Assembly (NCBI GenBank): GCA_949752735.1
Contig: OX457042.1
Coordinates: forward strand, 60,549,468-60,613,467
Length of the DNA stretch: 64,000 nt
Source of the DNA: Lumbricus terrestris
Taxonomy: Eukaryota; Annelida; Clitellata; Crassiclitellata; Lumbricidae
Reading direction: 5' to 3'
A program made the translations under genes and the position numbers. The notes beneath the pieces were generated by a model. It ran no database searches. It was not told where the DNA came from and was given only the letters and a program-made list of their open reading frames with translations. Position 1 is the first letter of the stretch. Each line of letters begins with the position of its first letter. Of this stretch, positions 54,489 through 64,000 are shown in pieces.

Positions 54489-55750
54489 ATTAGACTGCTC
54501 TTGTGGATTAGACAATATCGCACGTGAATTAGCGGGTACCCTGCTCTTGGCTTCCGATTGGCGCTATGAATCTGCAGTTTACGATCACTGTGTTGTTTGG
54601 CCCTACTACCTTTCATTAGGCCTAAGTCTTAAATATATTTCCACAGTTCTTGCACGCGGAACACATTTTAACAGCAACAGCAGCAACAATAAAACATGAC
54701 TCTCAATAATTGTAATGGATCAGAAAATATTCAAATTGTCTCCATCTCGTATTATATACGTAGCCTACAAGTTGCGCAGTCCTACACTAGCACACTCAGA
54801 AGTGCTACTAATAAGCCAAGCATTTTCCTAAGAATAGACGCCACTGTATCCGGGAGTTCGAACCAATCATGGTTTACTTTAAGGGTGTATGTTTGCTACG
54901 GACTTACAAGAATGATGTTGTTTTTGGCTACACACATGTCGATATTTATCTGATGCAGAAACAGATTGGAAGGTTAACGCTTGAAATGTAACTTGTTGCT
55001 TAATAATATTAAGCAAATAATATCCAGCATAACAAAGACACAAAATATTCTATGTATAGGGATGCACTGGGTGCCAGTATAGGAAAACGCAAGAAAGACG
55101 ATAACGAAAGTAAACGTGAACAGCAGAACCGAACATTCAGTTTCACTACAACACATAGAAGAGGTAAGTGGGAAGAAAAACCTTATTAATCTGTTATTCT
55201 GTCCTTTTGGTCTCCCTAAGGTTCGTCTATCTTCTACAGTCTGTAAGCAATGCTGCCGCTATGCTTAGGCTATGTTTCTACAATTCACCCTCATATTTTT
55301 CTACATTCATGACTGAACAACTTCGCCGGCATCCACTCTTGGCCTGTACAGACCTACAATTCACAGTTCTTATTTTTTTATCATCATGTCTTTATTGGGT
55401 CTTGCTCCTATGCTTCTTTGTGAGCTTATGCCTCGTCCCCACTCTGCACATCGCTGCGTCCTCTTAGGTCCTTTGATCACTTTGTTCCCCGCGTCAGAAA
55501 CTGGTTCAATCCATAGCATCTCCCTATGGAGGGACCTATCCTTTCCAGGTGTCATCCCCACCAGTCCGCTCTTACAACCTCTCTGGTAGTCTTTCAACAT
55601 CCTTTCTCTCGCCTCAAAATCTGCCTTTTCTCTCGGAGCTGCACTTCTGGAAGGATTTGCTGCAAGAAGAGCTTCGCAAATGATCAAATACAGCACAATA
55701 CAATAATTATCTGAAATTGAGAAACATTGATCATAGGTTAGGATACCATA
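54489..55750. other. Repeat debris and unassigned frames
   Basis: 54527-54592 is a decayed copy of the LINE 3' end seen at 33570-33645. 54750-54845 duplicates 54340-54430 (CCTACACTAGCACACT, AAGCATTTTCCTAAGAATAG). Frames on both strands at 55370-55696 and 55386-55589 show no recognised domain. Confidence 0.45.
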
Positions 55751-55756
55751 TAATAT

Positions 55757-56354
55757 TTACTAGCTGTGGTACCCGGTGTAAAGGTTTCAAATTACCCCTC
55801 CTAAACATTACCGCCCCGCCCCCGGTAACTTGAAACCGGTTTGAGATTACCCCCCCCCCCAGTAATCTGAAACCGGTTTCAAATTACCCTCGAGGGTAAT
55901 CTCAAACCGGTTTCATCCTACCCCCTACGGTTTCAGGTTACCCCATGTAATACATTCAGCCAGCTTCTATTTCTCAGCCAGAGAACCTTAATCCAGCTTC
56001 CATTTCTCAAACGTCGTTTTCGTCATTCTAACTTCTATTTCACCTACAGAGAACCTTCATCAATTCAACTTCTGAGTTTTTTTATGTCTAACACTCAGTT
56101 AAATGGATTGACGAAAACAACTTTTGTGAAATAGAAACTGGATGAAGGTTCTCTGTATGTGAAATAGAAGCTGGATGAATGTTCTCTGTAGGTGAAATGA
56201 AAGAGGGGGTGGATTGATGGTGTTGTGTAAGTCCTAAATATCAATATTTTCTCATGCGACTTTTTGTGTGATGTTTCTGAAGGGAATGGCACCAAATGGA
56301 AACTTGGAGAACAGTAGGCCTATAGATTCCAACTTTCATTTTTACCGACCACCC
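55757..56354. mobile_element. Composite foldback fragment with GAAACCGGTTTC words
   Basis: ACTAGCTGTGGTACCCGG at 55761 resembles an inverted Helitron terminus. It runs into GAAACCGGTTTC palindromes (55830-55915), then CCAGCTTCTATTTC units in inverted pairs (55965-56200). Finally it meets the end of the TAGGGTGGTCG hAT family (56225-56354, ending CGACCACCCTA). Borders between the parts are uncertain. Confidence 0.6.
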
Positions 56355-56611
56355 TATTGTGCAATTTCATATGAATTATTATAAGGAAACAATAATTAGT
56401 AACAGACACAAAACAGTGAGTTGAAATGCAAGAGCTTCAGCAAGCGCAAGGCCAATATGTTGCAATGCAGTCCTCTGCATTAGCCTCATGCAACAAAATA
56501 ACACAGAAACGTTGACTCTTCAAGACCATAAACCACTCGAATCGGAGGAGCGTTTCTATTGAATAACTATGAATGGAATGCCCCGGCAATCTGAGGAAAC
56601 GCGGCCAGCAG

Positions 56612-56828
56612 AGATCCTCGGTGATCGAGTGGGTTGGTAGCCCACTCGCCGCGCCGGCGGCCCGGGTTCGATTCCCGGTCGGTCAGAGATTAATTTCTCG
56701 GATCTTTACTGCGGGTGGCTCGGTCGCAATATAAACGTGGAGTAGCGGTGGTGAAGGATCTCACCCTCAGGGTCGAAGCCATAACACAGCCGCTATATAA
56801 ATATGCGATTACATTTACATTTACATTT
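56612..56828 (+). mobile_element. tRNA-derived SINE with (ATTTAC)n tail
   Basis: A clear tRNA-like head: GATCGAGTGGGTTGG (A box) and GGTTCGATTCC (B box, 56665-56675) with GC-rich arms. The body contains GGATCTTTACTGCGGGTGG, and the tail is ATTTACATTTACATTTG. It ends in a retroposon tail rather than a mature tRNA 3' end, so it is not a tRNA gene. Confidence 0.85.
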
Positions 56829-56829
56829 G

Positions 56830-57235
56830 TTCATCAGAGGTTCATCGACATTTCCAATGCAGCTATCCTGATCTCAATACGCTGGCGAATAGGGAGCCAG
56901 TGAAGTACCTCAAGCATGTAGTTTCAGACAATCATGACCATTTTTAGGGATTTTCGATTTATAAACATAGACCATTGCAGACTTATACACATGCCCAATG
57001 GTGCAGAATATACAAGCGATATAGTAAAATTCAAATGTTTGTCGGCCTTTATCTATGCTCACAAAAGAAAGTATAATATACATACATGTGCCTAATTGTT
57101 TGGAGAACGCGAACCGTAGAGTGTATTGTATGATAAAAGCAATTTAATGTTTCTTAAATATTTCTATTTAAAGCAGAAAACTTGAATGGAAAAGATGCAA
57201 AGAACAAAACTCCGTCTATTACAACGGTAAGATTG
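56830..57235. other. Unassigned DNA
   Basis: No recognised frame or repeat. Confidence 0.4.
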
Positions 57236-57239
57236 TTAA

Positions 57240-57690
57240 CTATTTCATCTAGGTAGCCTACTCTGCGGGTGAGGTTCCCCACCGAGCTCCCCCATCTTGG
57301 GTATGCGGCGCTGCAGGTAAATTTCTCTCTTTCGTCCCTTCTCCATCCCGGTCCCAATCCCACCACACCTCAACCCCACCTCGCAGTCCACCCCGTCCGC
57401 AATCCACACTGTCCCATTCATCCATTCATCCCGAACCCAAACTTCGCTCCACCCGGCCCCATCCCGTCCGCACTCTGTGCCTATACGGTCCCACTCCGCT
57501 ACCGCCCAACCCACAACGCAAACTCCGTCCCTACCCAGCCCACCCACTAAGCCCCACTCTTCTGGGGTAGACGTTGTTGCCCGTAAATTTCAATGTTCGC
57601 GCCCACAACCGCCATACCACCCCGCACCTATAACGCCCCACCTCCAACCCTTTTACTTATTTACTGTCCATAATTATTTTCCTTAATTTA
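57240..57690. other. Strongly C-rich, strand-asymmetric stretch
   Basis: About 450 bp with very few G on the plus strand and many CCCA/CCCC runs. Frames on both strands (57245-57547 minus, 57269-57550 plus) reflect composition. It may be a decayed LINE 5' region or a structured low-complexity tract. Confidence 0.4.
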
Positions 57691-57699
57691 ATTTTTATC

Positions 57700-58600
57700 T
57701 GATATTTCTTACGTTTTCACAGTAGAGTGTAGCCTACTCTCAAGGATTCAGCTAACCATAGTGTCATTATGGAATTGTTTAAGTCATCATTTGAAAAATA
57801 CATGTAGTAGGTTCCTTCAAGAAATGAAATTTGTAAAAGTTATTTTGATATAAACTTCTTAGGGCCATTATTCATAATATTATTATTAAGTAACAATTTT
57901 TAGTAGGCCTACAAATGTACAATATATAATTTAGTACGCATCTATTGTCTTTACATCTGATTAGATTTTAATTGCGTTATGTCGAGCAGCATGAGCGTAT
58001 GTGGACTCGTGTTTAGGCCCTACAATTTAAATTGGAAAAGATTTCAATACCTTTAATTTTTCTCAATTTCTTTTTGAACAAAAGTTATAAGAAAAAATAA
58101 CTGTGGTAGATTAATGTTACTTATACCAATTAATTTTGGCCTAATAATACAGTTGTGTTATATTTGCAGATTAAGATAAAATTGCTCAAGCAATTAAGGT
58201 TTTTAAGCTTAAAATAAAGTTTCAGGTGTAACAAAGGCAAATTATTTTCCGTTTGCGTTTTTATCGGTTTTTGGGTGGGTTTTTTCGAAAAAAACTACGT
58301 TTTTTCCGTTTTGTCTTTATATTCATCGTTTTTTGATCTATGGAAAACCTGAGACAGACAATGGTGGATGCACCAAAAAAGAGAACAATTCATGGGGTGA
58401 TTTTTATGGAAATGTGGTGCAGTGAAGCAAGTTGGACGTCTTTGGAGAAATTAAGATGAATAGTTACATGGGTCGAGACTCAAATAAGAGGATGATCGGC
58501 AAGTTCGGGTTCAATGGATGATTATTACAACGTTCGTGGAGATTATTTGGGAGCATGAATGGTGCGCTGTAGCCCTGCAGCGTTAAGTTTGCATCTGTTT
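57700..58600. other. Upstream of gene copy 2, unassigned
   Basis: AT-rich, no element recognised. A first exon of the paralogue might lie here, but I cannot point to one. Confidence 0.35.
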
Positions 58601-58609
58601 CCATTTCAG

Positions 58610-58796
58610 TTGTACGATCTTCCACTCGAGGTGATGGATATAATCTTACAAAGGACATATCTGCATTGGATATTGAATTCATCAACAAAGCAAAGAGACA
58701 AAGAAGTCATCAGGTCTCTCTTATCAGTCGACGTTTGCTTCAATCTACGAATTACCAGGCAGAGATTCAAGAGGGTTATATGGCGCTACTTGAAAG
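58610..58796 (+). CDS. CARD/NHL gene copy 2, F-box-like exon
   Basis: 187-bp exon, acceptor CCATTTCAG, donor TTGAAAG|GTATTC, equal in length and phase to 25337-25523. It encodes LYDLPLEVMDIIL, YLHWILNSSTKQRD and IRSLLSVDVCFNLRITRQRF. Reading upstream from the exon, a frame with ATG at 58559 is open, but the matching acceptor in both copies argues for splicing from an upstream exon. Confidence 0.62.
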
Positions 58797-59194
58797 GTAT
58801 TCTTACGGTTCTTCCAAGGCATTATTTTCTAACTGATCAGCATTTAAGCACAAGAGATTTCTTTCATATCTATGGAATAGACTAATATAATTTTATGATA
58901 ATATCTCGATATCTTTCAGAGTGCCATTACCGCAATAACGGGTTAGTTATCCAAAACATCGCCTTTTTAATGCATCACAAAGCGTCGTCTTCAAAGGGCC
59001 AAGTGATGTCGAAGTGTATGAGCTAAACATTATTTGTTAATGTGCTAATAATGCGTACAATTTTGATCGGACGAATCACCGCCATTATAGTGTGCCCTCG
59101 CATTCACAGACAACCTGTCCGTTAGAATACCATCAACAGTTAGCAGACGGAGTCCATAGTGCATGGAATATCACATCTGAAAGTGAACTGTATG

Positions 59195-59395
59195 ACATCC
59201 ATCGTAGACGCGATTCCGTAGTGGGTATGTTTGTTACCTTGCAGCCGAGGGTTGAAGTTCCGAATCCACCTCAAGCTGCCGTACAAGGATCTTGAACAAG
59301 TCCTTAACTCGCAATTGCTCGGTCTCTTCGGCGTGAAACTCCGTTGCAGTGTCCGCGCTGTAGTTGGGAGCGCCTGTGAGTAGGGAGCTTGAAGT
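59195..59395 (+). mobile_element. tRNA-headed SINE, second copy
   Basis: Shares GTTACCTTGCAGCCG, GAATCCACCTCAA, CAGTGTCCGC and GGGAGCGCCTGTGAGTAGGG with the SINE at 51815. Its B box is damaged. A 317-bp MITE interrupts the tail. Confidence 0.78.
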
Positions 59396-59403
59396 GCCCT
59401 GAC

Positions 59404-59720
59404 CCTGGGTGGAGACCTGGGCGGAGACTTGGGGGGACGGAAAGACGCGAGATTGCTTGACGGACGAATGGCTGAGTGTCGCCAAAAATTTACATCTTTT
59501 GCCGTTCAAAGTTTCTGACGACTTTTTTTTCTTAGTCATCAAATTTTCTATTTTCGCCGCCCAAAAAGTTGATGACATTTTTAGTCATCGGGCGAAATCT
59601 CGGCGAAATTTTCTATTTTAGCCGTGACGCTCAACGATTGGGGGGACAAATGCATGGGCCGTCCTCCAACACCTCCATTGTGGGGGACCGACCCCCTGTC
59701 CCCCTAGGTATTCGCCCATG
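59404..59720. mobile_element. hAT-like MITE in the SINE tail
   Basis: Flanked by GCCCTGAC (59396-59403) and GCTCTGAC (59721-59728), an 8-bp duplication with one mismatch. The termini CCTGGGTGGAGAC and GGTATTCGCCCATG are imperfect inverted repeats. A related fragment is at 26555-26830. Confidence 0.65.
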
Positions 59721-59729
59721 GCTCTGACT

Positions 59730-60164
59730 GTGTAGGCCTACGAAATGGCTTGAAACGCTGGAAAAGACCGGTGCAAACGGCGTGTTTTAAACGTCTTAGG
59801 CCACACGGTTCGACACGCCTGCGGCAAAGACAGCACATCAACAACCACTTACCACTAGGCCAAACAATCAATCAAAGGCACATCTCACCTCGAAGTTGAA
59901 TTTCAGATTGGTTCTCAACGAAGCCAACCCTCAGACGCGATTGAAGTCTAACTGACCTCGACAGAATTTGTTCATAGAGTTAGGCTGCTGTGTATCGGAG
60001 TTCGGAATGAAATATCACTTAACCGATTAATTATAATAGACTCATTTTCTTTAGGCCATCGCGTCTCATTCATTTTACTCTTCTGTCGAATCAAAGTCAT
60101 CAGATTTCACATCCTCCTAGAAATGTTGCAAAATGGTTTTCTTTTGATATTGTTGACATTGCAG
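59730..60164. other. Intron 1 of gene copy 2 (3' part), unassigned
   Basis: No element recognised. It ends in the acceptor ACATTGCAG of the CARD exon. Confidence 0.45.
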
Positions 60165-60452
60165 ATTTTTACGAAAGAAAGAAGAAACATTCAGCAATTT
60201 ATAGAAACAACAAAGATTATTTTTTGAAAAATATTCAACCAAATGATGAATTCATCGATTCACTGTTCTCTCTCAACTGCATAACGGAAGAACAACGTCA
60301 TATAATTCAACGAGAATATTCAAACCGAGATAAGAACGACGAACTTTTGCAGATTGTGACATTCTTCGACGACAAAAAGTTTTCAGATTTCGCCAGATGT
60401 CTTCGACAGACCAACCAAGAGGCAGTGGCTCGGGTAGTTGCAAGTGGAGGAG
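60165..60452 (+). CDS. CARD/NHL gene copy 2, CARD exon
   Basis: 288 bp, phase 1-1, acceptor GACATTGCAG, donor GGAG|GTTCGT. It encodes DFYERKKKHSAIYRNN, FLKNIQPNDEFIDSLF, CITEEQRHIIQREYS, KNDELLQIV and CLRQTNQEAVARVV. It is the better-preserved CARD of the two: the final helices retain FSDFARCLRQTNQ. As in copy 1, failure to splice would give a stop a few codons later. Confidence 0.82.
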
Positions 60453-61120
60453 GTTCGTTGTGAAAATCGTGCGCCTTGAATGATAATATTATATGTAGGC
60501 CTAGGCTATGTGTTCACTTTTTTAAAACCAACCCATTGCTAGCCTGCAATAATAATTCGTTACCTTGGTGTTAGTTTTATGTCCTGAACTGTCGAGATTA
60601 ACTCATTTAACTGGAGATGCAATCTTTGACGCTGATGCCAGTATTACATATGCCTAGCTAACTTGGATAGACTGAGTGTCTAAGAACTATTTTGAGCGTC
60701 CCCAAATTTATAAGTTCTATGTTGACTTTTTGAAAAATGCGTTATCATGACATTGTGGCTATGTCCTGAACAGCAGGGTGGATCGATTCTGTAAGGAAAA
60801 TTCTTTCTTTGATAACTACTACTAAGAGTGAGGGAAAGTTGCCAATTGGTATTACAAGCACACAGTGATTATTTGGTAATTATTGTGGAACATCTTGAGG
60901 CTCACCATAGACTTTGAAGTTTTGCTATATGGGGCCTGTATAAGGGCATTGGATATCTTATGGATGATTGTGAATCATCGCACATGACAAAGTCTTGTAT
61001 TACAAATAACGTATAAAAATCATTGAACACAATGTCATGTTTGTGCATAACTAATGTTCATATAGGCCTAACATGTAGGATAATGTATATTTGCAACAAC
61101 GTTCAGATCACAAGACCATG
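60453..61120. other. Intron 2 of gene copy 2, unassigned part
   Basis: Scattered similarity to the propeller-downstream DNA (TATGTCCTGAAC near 60580 and 60770) but no clear element. Confidence 0.4.
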
Positions 61121-61445
61121 AGCGCCCGCAGAAATTTTTGCAGGGGAGGCAAAAAAATTACGATAGCCATGGTTACATTTTTTTAGCAGCAAGAGCTTGG
61201 AAAAGGCAAAGCTGAAAATAAAGAATAGGGGTATTTTTCAAGTACGTTTCTCATGCAAATTTCTCAGTTTCATTTTGTGCATAATTTTTCGTACGAATAG
61301 TTTCCTTAGAAATTTGTTAAAAATCAAAAAGTAGATGTCAAAAGGTATTTTCCTAAAGGTGCGCTGTATTTAGTCCATAGAATGAACGAATGAATAAATG
61401 AACGAAAATAGGTGTCAGTTTTCAAGGGGTAAGTGCTCCTCTAGC
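61121..61445. mobile_element. MITE copy 1 (CATGGGCGCCCGCA family), right-truncated
   Basis: Starts CATGAGCGCCCGCAGAAATT and aligns with 61985-62263 (AAATTTGTTAAAAATC, ATAGGTGTCAGTTTTCAAGG). The right terminus is replaced by a LINE tail. Confidence 0.65.
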
Positions 61446-61450
61446 TCGCT

Positions 61451-61660
61451 GCTTCTAAAGCGCCACTCGAAAGCCAATCGTAGGTCACCTGCTTTTTCGC
61501 ATGTGCGGTTCGAGTCAGAATTAAGCCTATCCCAAAGAGTAGTCAGAAAGAGGTCCGAGTCTGGTAGCCAGAGGGCCAGAGGAGCTGTTAATGCGGGTGT
61601 CGTTTAAGAAAGTGGTGGATCCGAGGATCAGATGAGTGCGGGTATCAATTCTTTTGAACA
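61451..61660 (-). mobile_element. LINE 3' end fragment (L2/CR1-like)
   Basis: AAAGCGCCACTCGAAAGCCA and GGTGTCGTTTAAG...GGATCAGATGAG match the minus-strand LINE at 63270-63450. It ends in no clear tail. Confidence 0.65.
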
Positions 61661-61984
61661 GATCTCTTTGTCAGTTTTGGGTATAAATCCCGAGGCACGA
61701 TAACTAGAGTCCCTTATCCAAGTTAATCTACAGTTTGACCTCCCTGAATTCTGTACTGCTTGCAAAATGGACAAAATGGAACCTGATTTATAGCAGACTT
61801 GGTTTATATAATTACAATGCTGGTGAATAAGCAGATCTCCCTGATGTAATTTCAGGGCATTTTGAGAAATTTTAAATTTTTTGCATTAGTATTTAATTTT
61901 TCTGCAGTTGTGATTACTTGCACAAATTGCACTACAGCTAGATTCCACTCAAGTAGGCCATAATCGATAAGCCTGCTGTTTGCA

Positions 61985-62263
61985 TGGGCGCCCGCAGGAG
62001 GTTTGAAAGACAATGGTCATTGTTTCAGTTTTAGAAATAGCTTGAACATGCAAGGCAGAAAGTTATAAGAGCTTGTTTATTTCTATAGAGATTTCTAAAT
62101 TTCTGACTTTCGCTGTCTGTATCATTCGTATAATTAATGCTTTAATGTGAAAAAATTAATGCATAGAAATTTGTTAAATACCCAAAAGTAGTAGTTAAAA
62201 ACATAGGTGCCATTTTTCCAGGGGGTGGGCAAGTGCCCCCTTGCCCCTATGTGCGGGCGCCCA
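61985..62263. mobile_element. MITE copy 2, TIR CATGGGCGCCCGCA
   Basis: Left end CATGGGCGCCCGCAGG, right end TGCGGGCGCCCATG, 279 bp and non-coding. No certain target duplication. Confidence 0.75.
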
Positions 62264-62500
62264 TGTTCCTAGGTCTTCCTCTTGATCTTGCTCCCGGAAC
62301 CGTTCTTTGAACAATTTCCTTCTCTTTAAGCAAACTCCATGTTTCCTCATGATGTGCTCGAAGTATGACATCTTCCTTCCTTTAATTTAATCAAGTTAAT
62401 TGATTCATATAGACTCTTTTCTACACCTGCCGTCTTCTCATACTAGCTGCAAAATACACGAAACAATTATTGTTCAATGTGGTGTTTATTCTGATTTTAG

Positions 62501-62839
62501 TTGTTATAAAAGTCAAAGTTAAAAGTTCTGGAACAACGTCTGCAGAAGTCATTAACACACATCAAAGAATGAACGAACTTCTAAAAGGAATCAAATCAGA
62601 ATCACATCAAACTGAAAAAATCTACAATAAAATGACGTATGAAGGCATAGAAATCCTCAACTCTCAACTGGAGAGACAGACTCTGGTCGTTTGGATCTGG
62701 TGTCGTTCGCAAGCAGCTCTTGAAAATATTCAGAAGATGTACGAATCGAATCAACTGAGAGATATAATCTTTGAAAATATTGAACCGTCCATTTCAAAGA
62801 TGATCAACATCGATAGGAATCAATTCAAGAAAACTGTTG
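62501..62839 (+). CDS. CARD/NHL gene copy 2, TRADD-N-like exon
   Basis: 339 bp, acceptor TCTGATTTTAG, GC donor GTTG|GCAAGTT. The product parallels 33689-34024: GIEILNSQLERQTLVVWIWC, RSQAALENIQKMYESNQLRD, then INIDRNQFKKTV. It is one codon longer than copy 1, from indels near the start. The propeller exon expected next lies beyond the window. Confidence 0.66.
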
Positions 62840-63238
62840 GCAAGTTCTCGTGAAATCACTCATGATACATAAGTTTAAAACGTAAGATGAACATTATACA
62901 ACTTACCTGATTGAAATAGCAGAGATAAGAAACCTACAGGGTATTGAAACGCAAAATAAAGTCTGCTAAATGTGTGTGAATAGAGCAAAAAAATGAAAGC
63001 AGATACCCAGAACTGCAACTTACGAAGAATCAACCTTTGTTGACCAAGAGAGATTTTCATAAGGCGTTATATAACTTATATTTTCGTAAAGCAACTTAAA
63101 TTATTTCTTACGTCATCTACTTCGAGTGAAAAATCAATAGGCCTACAAAATTATGGCTACCGTTGCCGCCGGATTTTTTAACCACGTTGAAACCGGATGC
63201 TTTGTTGTCGTCCACGACGCTTGTTTCTTTCTCTGGGA

Positions 63239-64000
63239 TCGTAATCGTAATCGTAAACTCGAAATTTCTAAAGCGCCACTCGAAAGCCAAGCGCGGGGCA
63301 CCAGCTTATTCACGAGCGCTGCGTTGAGTTAGAAGGGTTGTCCGTGAGAGTAGTCCGTGGTGGTCAGGGTCGAAATTCCATAGGATCAGAGGGGCGGAAC
63401 AGCTATTAAGGTGGGTGTCGTTTGGGCCGGGAATTGGAAGGTGGAGGATCAGATGAGACAGGATAAGAGTTCGTGAAAAGGAGTGTCTTAAGTTTCGAAT
63501 GAAAAGCCCGAGGTGTGATGGATAGAGGAGCCTGAGGAAGGTTGTGGTGTGTGATTAGTAATGATGGCGGATGGACTGAAAAGGATCGGAATTCAGGAGG
63601 CAGTTCATTCCAAAGGCGTGGTGCTGAGATGGATATGGCTCGGTTGGAGAACTTGAGATGACTTGTGACCGGCGGTCGAGAAAGTGTAAGGCAGGCGGAT
63701 GATCGGGTAGAACGGGTAGGTTGGATGGTGAAGAGTTCGCGAAGATAACTTGGCTGAGAGCATTGCAAGGAGTTGTAGGTTAAGGAGAGAACTTTGAAGT
63801 GGATTCGCTCTGGGATTTTCAACCAGTGAAGTGATTTGAGGATGGGGGTGATGTGATGATGTCTGGGTGTTCTGGTGACGGCTCTAGCTAGAGAATTTTG
63901 AATGAGTTGGAGGCGCTTAAGTTGTGAGGAGTCAAGGCTTAAGAACAGAGAGTTGCAATAGTCAAGTTTTGAGTGGACGATGGACGTCGCAATGGTAGAG
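63239..64000 (-). pseudogene. L2/CR1-like LINE, C-terminal RT and 3' UTR (partial)
   Basis: The minus frame is open from the window end to 63406: SIVHSKLDYCNSLFLSL, RLQLIQNSLARAVTRT, LKSLHWLKIPERIHFKVL, SYLRELFTIQPTRSTRSS, APRLWNELPPEFR and FHSKLKTLLFTNSYPVS. This is the standard C-terminal half of L2/CR1-type RTs. A 3' UTR and an (ATCGTA)n tail end at 63239. This stretch is uninterrupted, so it is the youngest copy of this family in the window. The 5' part lies outside. Confidence 0.85.

Noticed and set aside
56612..56690. Possible tRNA gene
   Set aside because: The tRNA-like head is continuous with a SINE body and an ATTTAC tail, and there is no proper 3' end or terminator.
57245..57686. 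Overlapping frames of 69-100 codons on both strands
   Set aside because: Extreme C-richness removes stops on both strands. No domain seen.

Overview
This is a eukaryotic, very probably marine-invertebrate, genomic window. Coding sequence sits in short exons with GT-AG or GC-AG borders, and most of the DNA is nested transposable elements. I cannot name the species. The mix of CARD, F-box-like, TRADD-N-like and NHL-propeller exons, many hAT/piggyBac/MULE-like/pogo/mariner/Helitron relics and tRNA-headed SINEs fits an invertebrate deuterostome (echinoderm-like) or a similar lineage. A short word, AGGCCTA/TAGGCCT, is strikingly over-abundant throughout.

Host genes. (1) A plus-strand gene of at least five coding exons runs from about 25.3 to 38.1 kb: an F-box-like exon (25337-25523), a CARD exon (26160-26447), a TRADD-N-like exon (33689-34024) and an NHL-type propeller in two exons (36971-37557 and 37620-38126). 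All inter-domain introns are phase 1. A paralogue with the first three exons starts at 58.6 kb (58610-58796, 60165-60452, 62501-62839) and leaves the window before its propeller. A dead propeller exon lies at 51.2-51.76 kb. The start exon of neither gene was found. (2) A minus-strand immunoglobulin-domain exon with phase 1-1 borders lies at 20248-20610.

Layout. 0-3.1 kb: a non-LTR retrotransposon with a restriction-like endonuclease, split by an insertion. 3.3-4.9 kb: a non-autonomous hAT. 5.6-6.2 kb: a MULE-like foldback element. 7.5-10.5 kb: a tandem array split by a piggyBac that itself carries a hAT and an RTE-like LINE. 10.5-13.6 kb: an L2/CR1-like LINE relic split by a hAT holding a mariner relic. 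15.4-17.1 kb: a Helitron. 17.7-19.8 kb: two hAT copies facing each other. 21-23.7 kb: Tc1-like and LINE relics. 24.4-24.9 kb: a compound satellite. 27.7-32.5 kb: a young LTR element whose only long frame is an unrecognised 752-780 aa protein. 34.5-35.7 kb: a DD37D mariner. 39.2-41.5 kb: a hAT. 41.6-42.2 kb: a solo LTR. 43.8-48.1 kb: a hAT with a 3.2 kb element inside it. 48.9-51.0 kb: a pogo-like relic. 51.8-64 kb: SINEs, MITEs, LINE tails and the second gene copy.

A segmental duplication joins the DNA downstream of the live propeller gene (38.1-42.6 kb) to that downstream of the dead one (51.8-53.7 kb). The partner copies preserve empty sites for several insertions, so their order can be read. 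The most unusual items are the LTR element carrying one giant non-gag-pol frame, the F-box/CARD/TRADD-N-like/NHL gene pair, and a 62-nt intron that appears to have been born from a 116-bp tandem duplication inside the propeller exon.
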